64,000 bases of DNA from a virus: IMG/VR virus record IMGVR_UViG_3300047548_000772, positions 1 to 64,000 of that record; one strand, given 5' to 3'. Below are positions 1 through 8,721 of this stretch, in pieces. Made by a program: the position numbers and the translations under genes. Under the pieces are notes generated by a model that saw nothing but the letters and a program-made list of their open reading frames with translations, did no database searches and was not told the origin of the DNA. Every line of letters starts with the position of its first letter. Within the stretch, counting starts at the first letter, position 1.

Positions 1-42
1 GGGTGTGGTGTTGCTCTCAAAGAGCATTTTAATATCAAGTAA
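1..42 (+). CDS. C-terminal tail of a gene cut by the left edge
   Basis: Frame 1 is open from the window edge to a TAA at 40-42 and reads GCGVALKEHFNIK. The next gene starts on the following base, the spacing seen throughout this strand. Only 13 residues are visible, so no family can be named. It could also be a chance open frame. Confidence 0.4.
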   Translation, partial: GCGVALKEHFNIK

Positions 43-585
43 ATGAGCAGAAAATACGACATATTTGATGACGTCCCATTGCCAGCAAAATTGCTGCTTA
101 TGGTTCTTTGCGGCATTATATGTTGTTGGGGATTTGTTACCAATGCAATCTTATTAGTGTTTGGTAGCAAAATTGGGTTTCCAATTCCTGTGGCATTATG
201 TGCAATTTCCAATAACAAAAAACAAATATTCTATGTAACTGCTTATACCATTGGACTGGTCCTGGTAGGCTTTGTATATTTTTCTGTGCAAGGCGGCGTA
301 ATCGATCCAGGCACAATTGCCCGTTACGGCCCAAGCATAACTGATTTTATTATTGCCCTGGGCATAGGCTTAACTCTAAGTTATTTTTGGAATCATTTGC
401 TTAGAACCAATTCTATTGTTATGTGCGCTGGTGTTGCTAGTTTGTTACCTGCTTGTATAATGACAGGATATCATTTGCACACAGGTAATGTGCTTGGTGC
501 CATTGACAGCATTATGTTGTACTTTGAGTATGTCGTTGGTATTTCCTTGGGTGTTGTTATACTAGAAAAACTTGGAATTAAATAA
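43..585 (+). CDS. multi-pass membrane protein, unknown
   Basis: 180 residues, very hydrophobic, with about five likely membrane segments (roughly residues 17-40, 60-82, 102-120, 124-142 and 155-175) after a short charged N-terminus. An inner-membrane location is inferred. I do not recognise the family; it has the look of a small bacterial transporter-like or DUF membrane protein. It abuts the truncated gene before it and its TAA overlaps the next start (TAATG), so it is probably translationally coupled in the same transcript. Confidence 0.75.
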   Translation: MSRKYDIFDDVPLPAKLLLMVLCGIICCWGFVTNAILLVFGSKIGFPIPVALCAISNNKKQIFYVTAYTIGLVLVGFVYFSVQGGVIDPGTIARYGPSITDFIIALGIGLTLSYFWNHLLRTNSIVMCAGVASLLPACIMTGYHLHTGNVLGAIDSIMLYFEYVVGISLGVVILEKLGIK

Positions 586-821
586 TGAGGCATGATTACT
601 GGTACTACGAGCCCGACGAAGGTTACTTTATGCGTCGAGCAAATATGCAACTTTTATGGTCGATTTGGCCACGGCGTTGTTATGCATCCAAAAAATGGTT
701 ATGCTTTTGTTTGGCATACCGCGCTAGACGCATAATTACTGGACCCGGGGAGCCTGTAATCGAAGATCGCTGGTTCGGCCAAGTCGAAGGGTTAATGCAG
801 TTAATTAAGGTAAATTCATAA
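585..821 (+). CDS. small hypothetical protein, Trp/Tyr/Arg-rich
   Basis: 78 residues starting at an ATG that overlaps the previous stop (TAATG). The N-terminal half is rich in W, Y and R, with DYWYYEPDEGYFMRR near the start. No motif is recognised. It sits between two membrane protein genes with no gap to the next ATG at 822, which supports a real co-translated gene. Confidence 0.6.
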   Translation: MRHDYWYYEPDEGYFMRRANMQLLWSIWPRRCYASKKWLCFCLAYRARRIITGPGEPVIEDRWFGQVEGLMQLIKVNS

Positions 822-1175
822 ATGACGTTTGAACAAATACTATTCGCTAGTGCTGCATGGGCAACACTTATTGCAATCGCATATAATCACTCAGGATTGA
901 AAAAGATCCGGGATTGTTATAAAATGTGGTTTACACGTGCGTATTGGACCGACTACAACATTGTAGAATTTGCATCCTGGGGTGCCAAGGCTGTTATTAT
1001 TGTGCCCGGTCTGATTTTTGGCATACAGTTGTGGTGGTTGTACTTTTTTACACTATGCACTAGCTTGTCGTTAATATGGGCTAGTAATAAAAAACTACTA
1101 CCAACTCTTGTGGGTTTTAACACGCTTTGGGTTTGGATTAGTTGTATGGTATTATCACAGCACCTTATTAAGTAG
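822..1175 (+). CDS. small membrane protein, unknown
   Basis: 117 residues with about three or four hydrophobic helices (residues 4-20, 52-72, 74-88 and 98-115). It starts directly after the preceding stop. No recognised family. Together with the 43-585 gene it makes a pair of membrane proteins upstream of metK; a shared role is only suggested by position. Confidence 0.65.
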   Translation: MTFEQILFASAAWATLIAIAYNHSGLKKIRDCYKMWFTRAYWTDYNIVEFASWGAKAVIIVPGLIFGIQLWWLYFFTLCTSLSLIWASNKKLLPTLVGFNTLWVWISCMVLSQHLIK

Positions 1176-1183
1176 GAACTATT

Positions 1184-2290
1184 ATGAGTTATTTGTTTAC
1201 ATCAGAAAGCGTGTCAGAAGGACACCCAGATAAAGTAGCCGACGCTATTTCGGACGCAGTATTAGACTTGGTAATGGCGCACCAAGATCCTGCTATGCGC
1301 TGCGCATGCGAAACCATGGTTACCACAGACAACGTAATTGTTGCCGGCGAATACAAGGGCTTAGTGCTGCACCCAGAAGAAATTGAGTCGGCTGTGCGCA
1401 AAACAGTCAAACACATCGGCTACGAGCAAGATGGGTTTAACTGGCATACGCTTAGAGTTACTAACTTGTTGCACAGTCAATCCGCAGATATTGCGCTAGG
1501 TACAGACAACTTTGGTGCAGGTGATCAAGGACTTATGTTTGGTTATGCTACCAACGAAACAGAACACTACATGCCCGCAGCATTATACTGGAGCCATAGA
1601 ATACTACAAAAACTCGCAGAACTACGCCACACAGTAGATTTTGCTTGGTTAGGCCCAGATGCCAAAGCACAAGTAACATTTGAATATGATGAAGCAAATC
1701 GCCCAGTGAGTATTCGCAAAATTGTATGTTCAACACAACATCGCGACCATGTGCCCATTAATATTGTACGTGCAGTAGTAGAAGATATTATCACAGAATT
1801 ACTGCCCGCAGAATATATTATTCCGGGATTGACTGAGTTTTACATTAACCCAACTGGACGCTTTGTCATTGGCGGACCAGACGGTGACTGCGGACTTACA
1901 GGACGCAAAATCATTGTTGATACATATGGTGGATATGCTCCACACGGTGGTGGTGCGTTCTCTGGCAAGGATCCCACAAAGGTTGATCGTTCCGCAGCAT
2001 ACATGATGCGTTATATTGCTAAAAACATTGTGGCGTCAGGTCGGGCGCCATGGGCTACTTGCCAGGTCAGTTATGCCATTGGCGTCGCAGATCCTATGAG
2101 TTTTTACGTTGAAACCGAAGATAGTGATTTATCGCGTGAGTTAACCAATTGGGTTGCACAGCATGTAGATCTGACACCCAAGGGCATCATTGATCGTTTT
2201 AATCTTTTCCGCCCAATTTATTCATTAACTACTAATTACGGACACTTTGGTAAACCCGATTTACCATGGGAAAAGGTAGATTTATTCTAA
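1184..2290 (+). CDS. metK: S-adenosylmethionine synthetase
   Basis: Makes S-adenosylmethionine from ATP and methionine, a cytosolic tetrameric enzyme in bacteria. At 368 residues it is slightly shorter than the usual ~384. The N-terminus carries FTSESVSEGHPDKVAD with the catalytic His and Asp region. GAGDQGLMFGYA lies near residue 110, and GGGAFSGKDPTKVDRSAAY, the conserved ATP/phosphate loop, near residue 250. All three family signatures are intact, so it should be active. A start at 1184 follows an 8 nt gap with GGAAC as a weak ribosome site. SAM may feed the methyltransferase-like and radical SAM proteins elsewhere in this window; that link is inference. Confidence 0.97.
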   Translation: MSYLFTSESVSEGHPDKVADAISDAVLDLVMAHQDPAMRCACETMVTTDNVIVAGEYKGLVLHPEEIESAVRKTVKHIGYEQDGFNWHTLRVTNLLHSQSADIALGTDNFGAGDQGLMFGYATNETEHYMPAALYWSHRILQKLAELRHTVDFAWLGPDAKAQVTFEYDEANRPVSIRKIVCSTQHRDHVPINIVRAVVEDIITELLPAEYIIPGLTEFYINPTGRFVIGGPDGDCGLTGRKIIVDTYGGYAPHGGGAFSGKDPTKVDRSAAYMMRYIAKNIVASGRAPWATCQVSYAIGVADPMSFYVETEDSDLSRELTNWVAQHVDLTPKGIIDRFNLFRPIYSLTTNYGHFGKPDLPWEKVDLF

Positions 2291-2299
2291 GGAAGAATT

Positions 2300-2695
2300 A
2301 TGTTTGATTGGTTTAAAAAGAAACAGCCCGAGCCTGTAAAAGTAGAGCAGCCTAAAGAAGAACGCCGGCCAAAAAAGACTGCCAAAGAAATTGCCACCGA
2401 AAAGGGCGAACCCTACGTGGCTATACTAAGTTTGGATGTTGACCCTGATAATTTAAATGCTGGTGCATTTGAATTAGATTGGAACGATAAATTCGTAATG
2501 AATTTAATTCGTGCAGGTTATCAAGGCAGTCCCGATGATAAAGATTCTGACATTGTAGATCGTTGGTTTCAAAACGTGTGCCGTAATGTAGTCTTAGAAA
2601 CTTGGGAACAAGAGCAAGCAATAAATCCTGACCCAAATAGCCCACGTTATACACAATCACGTGATCTAGGCAACGGACGCAGAGAAGTAAGTTAA
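2300..2695 (+). CDS. hypothetical phage protein with charged N-terminus
   Basis: 131 residues. A short amphipathic start (MFDWFKKK) and a Lys/Glu/Pro-rich linker (residues 8-37) precede a compact domain with EPYVAILSLDVDPDN and GAFELDWNDKF. A ribosome site GGAAGA sits 4-9 nt upstream. Similar short proteins occur in myophage operons, but I cannot name a function. Its TAA overlaps the next ATG. Confidence 0.7.
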   Translation: MFDWFKKKQPEPVKVEQPKEERRPKKTAKEIATEKGEPYVAILSLDVDPDNLNAGAFELDWNDKFVMNLIRAGYQGSPDDKDSDIVDRWFQNVCRNVVLETWEQEQAINPDPNSPRYTQSRDLGNGRREVS

Positions 2696-3291
2696 TGCGC
2701 ATATTGGTTGCTGGCGACAGTTTTGCTGCTCAGTGGCCCGGTGAATATCTTGGGTGGAGCACGTTACTCAGTAATGACTATCAAGTAACAAATCGTGCAC
2801 AAGCAGGAGTAGGTGAATACAAGGTTTGGTTGCAATTAGCACAAGAAAACTTAAACAACTACGATTTAACCATTGTGTGTCACACTAGTGCATATCGTGT
2901 ATATGTACCCGAGCATCCTTTTCACAAACAAGGGCTACATAAAAACGCTGATTTAATCTACAGTGATGTTATGGCACGCCAGGATCACCCGGATCATCGG
3001 CATTTAGAATATTATTTCGAATCGATATTTGATTTAGACTATGCAGTAGACGTGCATAATCTAATCAAAGAGCGCATAATGTACTATACCATTGACAACC
3101 TAGTAATTCATTTAAGTTTTTTTCCTATACTTGACAATGAATTTGTTATTCGAAATGAATTAAATTTTCACGATATTTGGAAGCAACATCCCGGCGTAGT
3201 TAACCATTTAAGTGCAACGGGCAACGAATTAGTGTATAATAAACTCAAGGATCTAATCAATGAAACCCGAATTTCCACCCAAAACAATTAA
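2695..3291 (+). CDS. SGNH/GDSL-like hydrolase fold protein
   Basis: 198 residues. MRILVAGDSFAAQWPG at the N-terminus matches block I (GDS) of SGNH hydrolases, which include carbohydrate and lipid esterases. A convincing C-terminal DxxH block is not seen, so catalytic activity is uncertain. It starts by TAATG overlap with the preceding gene. It is one of four SGNH-like proteins in the window (also 4693, 44797 and 61473), which suggests a repeated role, perhaps in surface glycan or capsule modification. Confidence 0.7.
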   Translation: MRILVAGDSFAAQWPGEYLGWSTLLSNDYQVTNRAQAGVGEYKVWLQLAQENLNNYDLTIVCHTSAYRVYVPEHPFHKQGLHKNADLIYSDVMARQDHPDHRHLEYYFESIFDLDYAVDVHNLIKERIMYYTIDNLVIHLSFFPILDNEFVIRNELNFHDIWKQHPGVVNHLSATGNELVYNKLKDLINETRISTQNN

Positions 3292-3496
3292 AATATACCA
3301 GTTAATCAGACGTAATGCTGATCAACTGTACTTTACAGCCGCAGGAACAATGCCCGTAAACAACAGCATCGGCGGGGGCTTTTATCTCACACGTGAAGAA
3401 GCCGAGCACCAGCGCACCTTAGAAGTTTTAAAGTCAAAAACAGCCGACGAGTATTACTTGTTTGAATTAGAAATTCCCAATCCAATTTTAAAATGA
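3260..3496 (+). CDS. small hypothetical protein
   Basis: 78 residues, overlapping the end of the SGNH-like gene by 32 nt in another frame. AAGGA 8 nt upstream supports the ATG at 3260. It has a two-part look, IKIYQLIRRNADQLYFTAAG then GGGFYLTREEAEHQRTLEVL, reminiscent of small phage proteins with one beta-sheet and a helix. Function unknown. Confidence 0.6.
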   Translation: MKPEFPPKTIKIYQLIRRNADQLYFTAAGTMPVNNSIGGGFYLTREEAEHQRTLEVLKSKTADEYYLFELEIPNPILK

Positions 3497-3515
3497 TTCG
3501 AGCCCAACATAAATT

Positions 3516-4223
3516 ATGTCAAACGTTGAGAATGTAATAAATACTTGTATGAGTATAATTTACAAAACAACAAACACCAGTAATGGCAAAATTTATGTTG
3601 GCAAGGCAAAAATAAACGATCCAATGTACTTAGGATCTGGCATTATTCTTGCTCAAGCAATAAAAAAATATGGTCAGCAATCTTTTAAAAAAGAAGTACT
3701 AGAAGAATGTAACGATCATAATGTCGATGAGAGAGAAATATACTGGATTTCGAGACTCGACTCGACCAATCGCAAAATTGGATACAACATTGCATCTGGT
3801 GGCACCGGCGGAGACACTACTACACACCACCCCGATAAAAGTAGCATTATTAGTAAACGTGCACATGGCATAACATATTGGCATCAGACTCTGAGCGACG
3901 ACGAAAAAGAAAGAAGAAGTAAAAAAATTAGCAGTAGCAAAAAAGGAAAAAGCAACGGGCATGTTGGTTTTAAACACTCGGACCGAACTAAAGAGTTAAT
4001 AAGAAAAAATCAACCTAAAAAAACAGAAGTATGGCGGCAATCTCATGCTAGAGCAATGGCTAAACGAAGAGGGAAGCCATTTACACAGAAGTATAAACCT
4101 GTTATAATAAACGAAATCGAATATCCGTCAGTTAAACATGCTATGGAAGCATTAGGAATTCTGCACAGGGCAACTTTTTACAATCGTGTAAAAAAAGGAA
4201 TTATAACACTGGAATACAAATGA
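3516..4223 (+). CDS. GIY-YIG homing endonuclease
   Basis: 235 residues. A GIY-YIG nuclease domain (residues ~12-90) begins IIYKTTNTSNGKIYVG, followed by GSG, the catalytic R/E region and the motif NIASGGTGGD. A lysine-rich NUMOD3-like stretch (HSDRTKELIRKNQ) and a C-terminal helix-turn-helix-like NUMOD1 segment (SVKHAMEALGI) would bind DNA. These are free-standing mobile nucleases that invade phage genomes. The start could also be the ATG at 3549, directly before the domain. The stop overlaps the next start (ATGA). Confidence 0.88.
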   Translation: MSNVENVINTCMSIIYKTTNTSNGKIYVGKAKINDPMYLGSGIILAQAIKKYGQQSFKKEVLEECNDHNVDEREIYWISRLDSTNRKIGYNIASGGTGGDTTTHHPDKSSIISKRAHGITYWHQTLSDDEKERRSKKISSSKKGKSNGHVGFKHSDRTKELIRKNQPKKTEVWRQSHARAMAKRRGKPFTQKYKPVIINEIEYPSVKHAMEALGILHRATFYNRVKKGIITLEYK

Positions 4224-4696
4224 ATATTTTTAGTAAAGTTAAAGATCTTAAAGTCGAAGGCAAGAAAATTGGCATCGTATTTTCGGCGTTTGATATGTTT
4301 CACGCTGGACATATTGCCATGCTCAGCGAAGCAAAGAACCACTGCGATTATCTTATCTGTGGCTTACAAACAGATCCCACAATTGATCGTCCAGAAACTA
4401 AAAACAAACCTGTTCAAAGTATTGTAGAACGTCAAATACAACTAGCAGCATGTCGCTATGTTGACGAAATTGTGGTATATCAAACCGAACAAGATCTACG
4501 CGACTTGCTGTTAATATTACCTGTGGATGTGCGCATCTTGGGTGTAGAATATGCCGACAAGCATTTTTCAGGGCTCGACGAGTGTTATCAACGTAACATC
4601 GAGTTGATATTTAATAGCCGCGATCACAGTTTTAGTTCTAGTAGCCTACGTAAACGTGTGGCCGAAGCAGAAACCCTAAAAGCACTAAAACAATGA
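4220..4696 (+). CDS. cytidylyltransferase-like nucleotidyltransferase
   Basis: 158 residues of the adenylyl/cytidylyltransferase superfamily. GIVFSAFDMFHAGHIAML holds the HxGH active-site motif (HAGH near residue 30) and SSSSLRKRV near the C-terminus stands for the second ISTT-like motif. Closest in style to glycerol-3-phosphate or sugar-phosphate cytidylyltransferases, which activate a phosphate for transfer to a polymer. The substrate cannot be told. ATGA overlaps on both sides make it part of a coupled operon with SGNH-like genes. Confidence 0.85.
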   Translation: MNIFSKVKDLKVEGKKIGIVFSAFDMFHAGHIAMLSEAKNHCDYLICGLQTDPTIDRPETKNKPVQSIVERQIQLAACRYVDEIVVYQTEQDLRDLLLILPVDVRILGVEYADKHFSGLDECYQRNIELIFNSRDHSFSSSSLRKRVAEAETLKALKQ

Positions 4697-5388
4697 TTGT
4701 ATATGTAAATGGTGACAGCCATGCTGCGGCTGCAGAATGTGTAAACCCACATGCATTTGCCGAAGATGATGAATTTTTATGGGGGCTAGGTCGTCGACCG
4801 CATCCTGATAATTTACGTGCGAGCTTTGGCTGCGAATTAGCCAATCACTTATATGCGCTGCTAGACTGTGATGCAGAGAGTGCCAGTTCAAATGCTCGTA
4901 TTATGCGTACCACACGCGAGTACTTGGCCCGTGGTAACCAGCCTGATTTAATTGTCGTACAATGGTCCACATGGGAACGTGAAGAATGGGATATTGATGG
5001 CACAATGTATCAAATAAATGCATCAGGTGTAGATGATATACCCGATAGTCATAATGAACAATATAAAGAATTTGTTGTAAATGTCAATTGGGCTGCTAAA
5101 ACTCAACAAGCACATCAAGACATTTGGGAATTCCATAATGAAATTAAGGATATTCCACATGTGTTTTTTAATGGCAATAATCATTTTGAGAGTATTTTAG
5201 ACCGTAAAGATTGGGGTGCAAGTTATATTGGACCGTACGATAGTACATTAACATTTGATTTTATCCTTAAAAATCAAGGGTTTAAAACAGTAAACCCAAA
5301 TTCCTGGCATTTTGGTCCAGATGCCCATTGCTTTTGGGGCGAATATCTGTTACAATACTGTATTGATAACGAACTAGTAAAACAATGA
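4693..5388 (+). CDS. SGNH-like protein
   Basis: 231 residues. The N-terminus IVYVNGDSHAAAAE fits an SGNH block I with GDSH. Near the C-terminus NSWHFGPDAHCFWGEYLL supplies a D-x-H pair that could be the catalytic Asp/His. Weakly similar in layout to the 2695 and 61473 proteins. Coupled by ATGA to the nucleotidyltransferase before it and the exonuclease after it. A hydrolase or transferase acting on glycans is inferred only from fold and context. Confidence 0.65.
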   Translation: MIVYVNGDSHAAAAECVNPHAFAEDDEFLWGLGRRPHPDNLRASFGCELANHLYALLDCDAESASSNARIMRTTREYLARGNQPDLIVVQWSTWEREEWDIDGTMYQINASGVDDIPDSHNEQYKEFVVNVNWAAKTQQAHQDIWEFHNEIKDIPHVFFNGNNHFESILDRKDWGASYIGPYDSTLTFDFILKNQGFKTVNPNSWHFGPDAHCFWGEYLLQYCIDNELVKQ

Positions 5389-6389
5389 AATATCTACTAA
5401 TCGATACTGCTAACATGTTTTTCCGCGCACGTCACGTGGCTTATCGTGCAACCGACCCTTGGGAAAAGGTCGGCTATGCACTACACATCACACTGAGTTC
5501 AATTAACAAAGTGCATCGTGACTTTAAAGCAGATCACGTGGTATTTTGCTTAGAAGGGCGTTCGTGGCGCAAAGATGTTTACAAACCTTACAAAGCTAAT
5601 CGCGCCGAGGCTCGTGCTGCACTTACAGAAGCACAGCAAGAAGAAGACAAGATGTTTTGGGAAACCTACGATGCGCTGGTAACATACCTTGCTGACAAGA
5701 CTAACTGTAGTGTTATTCGCGAACCCAATGCCGAAGCTGATGACATTATTGCACGTTGGATTCATTTACATCCCAATGATCATCATATTATTGTTAGCTC
5801 AGACACAGACTTTGATCAATTAATTGCTGAAAATGTCGAACGCTATAATGGTATTTCGGGCGAATTAATTAATTTAAAAGGATATTTCGATGATAAAGGT
5901 CGAGCCATTACAGATAAAAAGACCAATGAGTTTAAGAAACTTCCGGACCCGAAGTGGATTCTTTTTGAAAAATGTATGCGCGGCGATGCGTCGGATAATG
6001 TATTTTCGGCTTATCCTGGTGTCAGAGTTAAAGGCACTAAGAATAAAACTGGACTCACTGAGGCATTTGCTGATCGAGAACATAAGGGTTATGCGTGGAA
6101 TAACTTAATGCTACAACGCTGGACTGATCACAACGGTGAAGAACATCGTGTGTTAGATGACTACAATCGCAACGTAAGCATTATTGACCTAACTGCGCAG
6201 CCCGAAGAAGTAAAGAATCGTGTGGATGCAGCAATAAAAGCACAAGTTAGTCACAAAGACTGTGGTCAAGTTGGTGCATACTTCATGAAATTTTGTGGTA
6301 AATATGAGTTGAACCGCGCTAGTGAAAACGCTAGTCAATACTCACAGTGGTTAAATGAAACATACAAAGGCGTGTTAAATGATAGTTGA
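5385..6389 (+). CDS. 5'-3' exonuclease / RNase H-like flap nuclease (T4 Rnh type)
   Basis: 334 residues. The PIN/FEN acidic residues are in order: LIDTANM (residue ~6), a basic KPYKANR arch region, EADDII, SSDTDFDQL, then GDASDNV leading into a helix-hairpin-helix-like region. This is the T4 RNase H / DNA polymerase I 5'-exonuclease family, which removes RNA primers and flaps at replication forks. Length is close to T4 Rnh (305 aa). ATGA overlap with the upstream gene. It is the only clear replication nuclease in the window. Confidence 0.92.
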   Translation: MKYLLIDTANMFFRARHVAYRATDPWEKVGYALHITLSSINKVHRDFKADHVVFCLEGRSWRKDVYKPYKANRAEARAALTEAQQEEDKMFWETYDALVTYLADKTNCSVIREPNAEADDIIARWIHLHPNDHHIIVSSDTDFDQLIAENVERYNGISGELINLKGYFDDKGRAITDKKTNEFKKLPDPKWILFEKCMRGDASDNVFSAYPGVRVKGTKNKTGLTEAFADREHKGYAWNNLMLQRWTDHNGEEHRVLDDYNRNVSIIDLTAQPEEVKNRVDAAIKAQVSHKDCGQVGAYFMKFCGKYELNRASENASQYSQWLNETYKGVLNDS

Positions 6390-7377
6390 TCGTGCTAAAT
6401 TTCTAAATTTAGTTTGCCAAGAAAAAATTTCTTGCTCAACAAAGTCATACTCTGACACCCTTTTATTCTATTACCTAGGTTATCTAGCTGCACAGCAAGC
6501 AGGAGATCTATTGGAAATAGGTGTTGGCGGCAGCACTTATGCACTAACAGAACTGTCCGAGCTAACACAAAAAACATTTTATATAGTAGATCAATCAATT
6601 GAGCGTTCTGCCATTTACACAGCCAACGAACATTGGCCCAATTCTAAATTAACAACAATCCTTGACGACAGTAGAAATTTGCACCAACGCACTAATATCA
6701 GTGCACTAGCATATTGTCATATTGATGGGGGCAAAGACTACGAAATTACAAAGTCCGATTTGGAGTTTTGCTTAAATCATTTAGCAGTCAATGGCATTAT
6801 ATGTCAAGACGACTATGGCAACAACAAATGGCCCACAGTAACCGACGCAGTAAAAGAACTTGAATACAACGACAAAATAAAGTTTGTTTTAGTTGGAGAT
6901 TCTAGTATTTGGATTACTTGCCCTGAGTACTACGATTATTGGATGAATTTACTAAAAAACGATTATGAATTTTTACTGCTCAGTGCACTATGTAATGTTG
7001 CTAGCTCAACACATCTAAACAAATATCCCGAGTATTTGCTGTTGCAATCTGCATATAACAAAAGCATAATCACTGATTACAACATAGACGAGCAAGATTA
7101 TTTTGATAAGCTTCTAAGCTGGTCAAATAGCAATTATTTAAAACTGCCGTATCCAAAACAAAGTACCCCCGGTACTATGATGCAGTATAATATTCACAGT
7201 GGTTATAGACTAACTACAATATACAACGACATACGAGGACAAGCATGGCCCGAGCAAGTCCCAGTATCCAAAGAAGATATTGAGTTGTTGCCCGATTGGG
7301 TCAAAGATGAACTTAAAAATATACATAATATTGATATATTTGATCGCATGGTAACTGTACCAGAAGGAGTAAGATAA
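6379..7377 (+). CDS. class I methyltransferase-like protein with WP-type C-terminal module
   Basis: 332 residues. Residues ~40-175 look like a Methyltransf_24-type Rossmann domain: LLEIGVGGSTYAL (SAM motif I), YIVDQS (acidic after beta2), CHIDGGKDYE and IICQDDYG. The C-terminal third is separate and carries YNDIRGQAWPE ... LLPDWVKDEL, a motif shared with the proteins at 27106 and 39544 that have unrelated cores. It overlaps the exonuclease by 11 nt. A sugar or small-molecule O-methyltransferase is plausible; the substrate is unknown. Confidence 0.75.
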   Translation: MIVDRAKFLNLVCQEKISCSTKSYSDTLLFYYLGYLAAQQAGDLLEIGVGGSTYALTELSELTQKTFYIVDQSIERSAIYTANEHWPNSKLTTILDDSRNLHQRTNISALAYCHIDGGKDYEITKSDLEFCLNHLAVNGIICQDDYGNNKWPTVTDAVKELEYNDKIKFVLVGDSSIWITCPEYYDYWMNLLKNDYEFLLLSALCNVASSTHLNKYPEYLLLQSAYNKSIITDYNIDEQDYFDKLLSWSNSNYLKLPYPKQSTPGTMMQYNIHSGYRLTTIYNDIRGQAWPEQVPVSKEDIELLPDWVKDELKNIHNIDIFDRMVTVPEGVR

Positions 7378-7824
7378 ATGACAATTCTAGCAAAACCAGT
7401 GGTAGCAAACAAGTATTGGATTCTCAAAGACGGCGACCAAAAGGTTGGTACAGTAGAGTCCAGTGCCAATGGATTTCGCGTAACAATTAAAAACGATAGT
7501 GCTGAATTTAAAACAATTAAAACACTGGCTAATAAGACCAATATTCGTTTTGAAGAAGCACCAGAGAAAAAGAAAGTCGACGCTACTTGGCAAGTCAATG
7601 GTTTTGCCACGGATTCGCAGCCATTTAATGCAGTTTACGATGTACAACGTAGACTACCAATGTACACTACCAAGCGCAAGTCTAAGTCATGGTACTGCGC
7701 TGGTTGGTATCAAATTTGCCTAGACGGGCAATGGGTTACCATGAACTGCCCTAAGTTAATTTTACTACAACGTTATGAATATCGCGGCCCTGCACACTCT
7801 GCAGAAGGCTTTAAGTATGAGTAA
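7378..7824 (+). CDS. hypothetical phage protein
   Basis: 148 residues beginning directly after the previous stop, with AAGGAG about 8 nt upstream. The N-terminal half is beta-rich with a repeated K-D-G-D-x-K-V-G-T-V pattern. The C-terminal half has SKSWYCAGWYQI and a final YEYRGPAHS. Shares a general style with the 8061 gene (short domain with a query-like WAVYFDDQPI strand). Function unknown. Confidence 0.7.
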   Translation: MTILAKPVVANKYWILKDGDQKVGTVESSANGFRVTIKNDSAEFKTIKTLANKTNIRFEEAPEKKKVDATWQVNGFATDSQPFNAVYDVQRRLPMYTTKRKSKSWYCAGWYQICLDGQWVTMNCPKLILLQRYEYRGPAHSAEGFKYE

Positions 7825-8020
7825 TTTATACATTCGTAAGTTCATCGAGCGTCTTGAACACTTAGAAGCACGTGGTCAAAAAGACTTTAATTGTTCTATT
7901 CAAGACGCTCGCCGACTGCGCTCAGAATTAACCACGTTGTTGTTAGATCTCGAAGAACTGCGTCGTACAGCACCGCTCAACGAGATTATTCATGTCGATA
8001 TCGCTGGCAGCTCATTTTAA
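7817..8020 (+). CDS. small helical protein
   Basis: 67 residues from the ATG at 7817, which overlaps the stop of the previous gene and has AGAAGG 7-12 nt upstream, making it a better start than upstream in-frame codons. Sequence is a leucine-rich alpha-helical hairpin or coiled coil (FIERLEHLEARG ... RRLRSELTTLLLDLEELR). Similar short proteins occur in T4-like operons; function unknown. Confidence 0.65.
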   Translation: MSNLYIRKFIERLEHLEARGQKDFNCSIQDARRLRSELTTLLLDLEELRRTAPLNEIIHVDIAGSSF

Positions 8021-8060
8021 TCTAGGTATATTATGGCATAAATAATCTTGAGAGATTATT

Positions 8061-8357
8061 ATGAGCCGACCTAAACCACAAGTGTTAGTTGAACTAACTA
8101 ACAAGACTACTTACAAAACTGAGCAAGTGCTACAGTCCGAAGGCATTTGGGCTGTGTACTTTGATGACCAACCTATTAACCTAAAGACCAGTAATTATCT
8201 AGTGCAGTATCCTGGTCCTAAGTATAAAAAAGTATCGTTTAGCAACAAGGGTCACGCAATTAACCTATGTAGAAAACTTAACGTCCAATTTAAAACCGAC
8301 AAATTCTCGGTTGTACTATTAAAAGCCGGGGAAAAGATATACCCCGATGCGAAATAA
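8061..8357 (+). CDS. hypothetical phage protein
   Basis: 98 residues with a GAGAG ribosome site 6-10 nt upstream. Contains VLQSEGIWAVYFDDQPINLK and KYKKVSFSNKGHAINLCRKL, a beta-rich domain followed by one helix. Similar in style to the 7378 protein. No function can be assigned. Confidence 0.65.
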   Translation: MSRPKPQVLVELTNKTTYKTEQVLQSEGIWAVYFDDQPINLKTSNYLVQYPGPKYKKVSFSNKGHAINLCRKLNVQFKTDKFSVVLLKAGEKIYPDAK

Positions 8358-8721
8358 AACAGAAATTACCGAAGCCATACTCGAGCAACTGCCCGAGGAA
8401 ATTCGTCTAGGATTTAAAGATCTCGACGATGCTATAATGTATTTCTGGATGAATATACGCAACGACGGCGGCCTGCGTTTAACTCTAAACGGTTATAATA
8501 TATTAACTAAAATATTAAAAATGACCGGGTACGAAGTTGATATTAATCCCGCACACATAACCAAACGAACTATATTACAATTGGATCGTCAATTGTCGGC
8601 ACCTTACTACATTTCTGTTAAAAAGGCTGGCGCACCCAAAGTGGTGTTCTTTTCGAGTCGCGAAGCAATGATGGCTAGTTTATATGGCGATATTCGCAGT
8701 TGGTTAGAGCGTGGCCAATAG
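8347..8721 (+). CDS. hypothetical protein
   Basis: 124 residues overlapping the previous gene by 11 nt, with GGGG/AAAAG upstream. YFWMNIRNDGGLRLTLNGYNIL is a pattern often seen in short myophage proteins of unknown function. The last 18 nt overlap the convergent gene on the minus strand. Confidence 0.65.
   Translation: MRNKTEITEAILEQLPEEIRLGFKDLDDAIMYFWMNIRNDGGLRLTLNGYNILTKILKMTGYEVDINPAHITKRTILQLDRQLSAPYYISVKKAGAPKVVFFSSREAMMASLYGDIRSWLERGQ

Noticed and set aside
1184-2290. Minus-strand and alternative-frame open frames over metK and other long genes
   Set aside because: Shadow frames of well-supported genes with no start context.
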